Shown one piece after another: positions 61,753-64,000 of a stretch of DNA of 64,000 bases (position 1 is the first letter of the stretch; every line of letters starts with the position of its first letter). The stretch comes from Pluralibacter sp. (lineage in GTDB: Bacteria > Pseudomonadota > Gammaproteobacteria > Enterobacterales > Enterobacteriaceae): positions 1 to 64,000 of the forward strand of contig NZ_JAFAGS010000049.1 of NCBI RefSeq assembly GCF_019237635.1, read 5' to 3'. Below the pieces are notes generated by a model that saw nothing but the letters and a program-made list of their open reading frames with translations, did no database searches and was not told where the DNA came from. A program made the position numbers and the translations under genes.

Positions 61753-62265
61753 ATGACGCAGCAGATAATCAAAATCATCCCCGCGCTTGTAGGATTGTGG
61801 TTCACGCAGGCGCTGGCAACCGACATTACTATCAGCGGAACGGTCGTTGCCAGCCCCTGTGCGGTTGATACCGGAACCAAAGACCAGACGGTAAAATTCG
61901 AACAGGCGCGAGCCGTTAACTTTACGAATGTCGGCGACGCCAGCGAATGGCAGGATTTTGAATTAACCCTCTCATCCTGCCCTGTGTCCACCACCCAGAT
62001 TACAGCAACCTTTACCGGCAATGCGGATAACGATGACCCTACCAAATTTGCCAACGCTCAAGGGGACGCTACCGGGATGGCGCTGCAAATCATGACCCGC
62101 GATCATCTGACAGAAATTAATCCTCTGGGATCGCTGGCCGCCTCCGTCGATATCCATAACCATCAGGCAACCTTCCCGCTTTCCGCCCGCATGTACACCC
62201 CTACCGGCCACGTCACGGCAGGTGAGTTCAACACGACCGTGCAGCTTACCTTCACCTATCAGTAG
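61753..62265 (+). CDS. Minor fimbrial subunit, last gene of the operon
   Basis: A 170-residue pilin with a signal peptide (to about Ala22), the strand DITISGTVVASPCAVDTG, the Cys in LTLSSCPVSTTQ and the ending VQLTFTYQ. It looks like a tandem duplicate of the preceding gene, 16 bases upstream. A bidirectional terminator follows. Confidence 0.88.
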   Translation: MTQQIIKIIPALVGLWFTQALATDITISGTVVASPCAVDTGTKDQTVKFEQARAVNFTNVGDASEWQDFELTLSSCPVSTTQITATFTGNADNDDPTKFANAQGDATGMALQIMTRDHLTEINPLGSLAASVDIHNHQATFPLSARMYTPTGHVTAGEFNTTVQLTFTYQ

Positions 62266-62274
62266 CGTTGGCGT

Positions 62275-62310
62275 AAAAAAAAAACGGAGCGCCAGGCGCT
62301 CCGCTTTTTT
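62275..62310. terminator. Bidirectional terminator between the fimbrial operon and fabF
   Basis: CGGAGCGC pairs with GCGCTCCG around a three-base loop, with an A-run on the left and a T-run on the right. It serves both the fimbrial operon and the convergent fabF. Confidence 0.9.
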
Positions 62311-62327
62311 ATTGATGGCGCCGCCAA

Positions 62328-63623
<1,296 letters not shown>

Positions 63624-63657
63624 TCAGGCGGTCGAGTGACCGCCTGGAGATGTTCAC

Positions 63658-63894
63658 TTACGCCTGGTGACCGTTGATGTAATCAATGGCAGCCTGAACG
63701 GTGGTGATTTTCTCAGCTTCTTCGTCCGGAATCTCAGTATCAAACTCTTCTTCCAGAGCCATTACCAGCTCAACGGTGTCAAGAGAATCAGCGCCCAGGT
63801 CTTCAACGAAGGAAGCATTGTTGGTAACTTCTTCCTGCTTAACGCCCAGCTGCTCGCCGATAATTTTCTTAACGCGTTCTTCGATAGTGCTCAT
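63658..63894 (-). CDS. acpP: Acyl carrier protein
   Basis: The 78-residue acidic acyl carrier protein. The phosphopantetheine Ser is in [20 protein letters not shown]. Start [17 protein letters not shown] and the end IDYINGHQA match the E. coli protein. The region to its right up to the window end is non-coding leader; fabG would be expected beyond it. Confidence 0.99.
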
Positions 63895-64000
63895 ACTCTT
63901 AAATTTCCTATCAAAACTCGCTTTCGCGATGGTTTTCGTAGTGTATAAAATGTTGAAAAATTTGCAACTAAATCCCGGCAGGTCTTACCACGATTTTACG

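Overview
The window is a stretch of enterobacterial chromosome. The backbone keeps the E. coli K-12 gene order from icd through rluE, nudJ, mnmA, hflD, purB, phoPQ, roxA, pepT, potABCD, cobB, nagK, lolEDC, mfd, ldtC, ycfJ, ndh, ycfP, nagZ, thiK, lpoB, ycfL, hinT, ptsG, ycfH, holB, tmk, mltG and pabC to fabF and acpP. The products look close to the E. coli ones, but the accessory content is not that of K-12. The organism is therefore a member of the Enterobacteriaceae (Citrobacter, Klebsiella or Enterobacter-like); the genus cannot be fixed from the sequence alone.

Region 1 (1-9.85 kb, minus strand) is the first part of an extracellular contractile injection system (eCIS) of the antifeeding prophage / Photorhabdus virulence cassette type. 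The order is tube (Afp1), three sheaths (Afp2-4), tube (Afp5), a 59-residue Afp6, LysM baseplate hub (Afp7), VgrG-like spike (Afp8), gp25-like baseplate (Afp9), PAAR-like tip (Afp10) and a large baseplate protein (Afp11) cut by the left window edge. Upstream lies a regulator with a NusG/RfaH-like N-terminal domain and what looks like a ribbon-helix-helix C-terminal domain instead of a KOW domain. An ops-like element sits between this regulator and afp1.

Region 2 (10.1-11.5 kb, minus strand) is a phage-type lysis cassette: two holin-like proteins, a GH24 endolysin and an unknown 72-residue protein. It lies directly upstream of the eCIS genes and could release the particles. Region 3 (11.5-14.4 kb) holds an AT-rich gap, a FaeA/PapI-like regulator, several small exported or lipid-anchored proteins and a UspF-type stress protein, and ends at the icd terminator.

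Region 4 (14.4-55.9 kb) is core genome: central metabolism (icd), RNA modification, the PhoPQ two-component system with its PhoP box, polyamine uptake, lipoprotein sorting (LolCDE), transcription-coupled repair, cell-wall recycling and synthesis, glucose uptake with CRP and Mlc sites, and the holB-tmk-mltG-pabC operon. One block differs from K-12: melR, melA, melB and a yjdF homologue sit between lolC and mfd, where K-12 has ycfT. A large inverted repeat, probably the MelR operator, lies between melA and melR. fhuE is not present between ptsG and hinT.

Region 5 (56-62.3 kb, plus strand) is a complete chaperone-usher fimbrial operon (pilin, chaperone, usher, adhesin, two minor pilins) placed between pabC and fabF, which are adjacent in K-12. 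The window ends in fabF and acpP of the fatty acid synthesis cluster.
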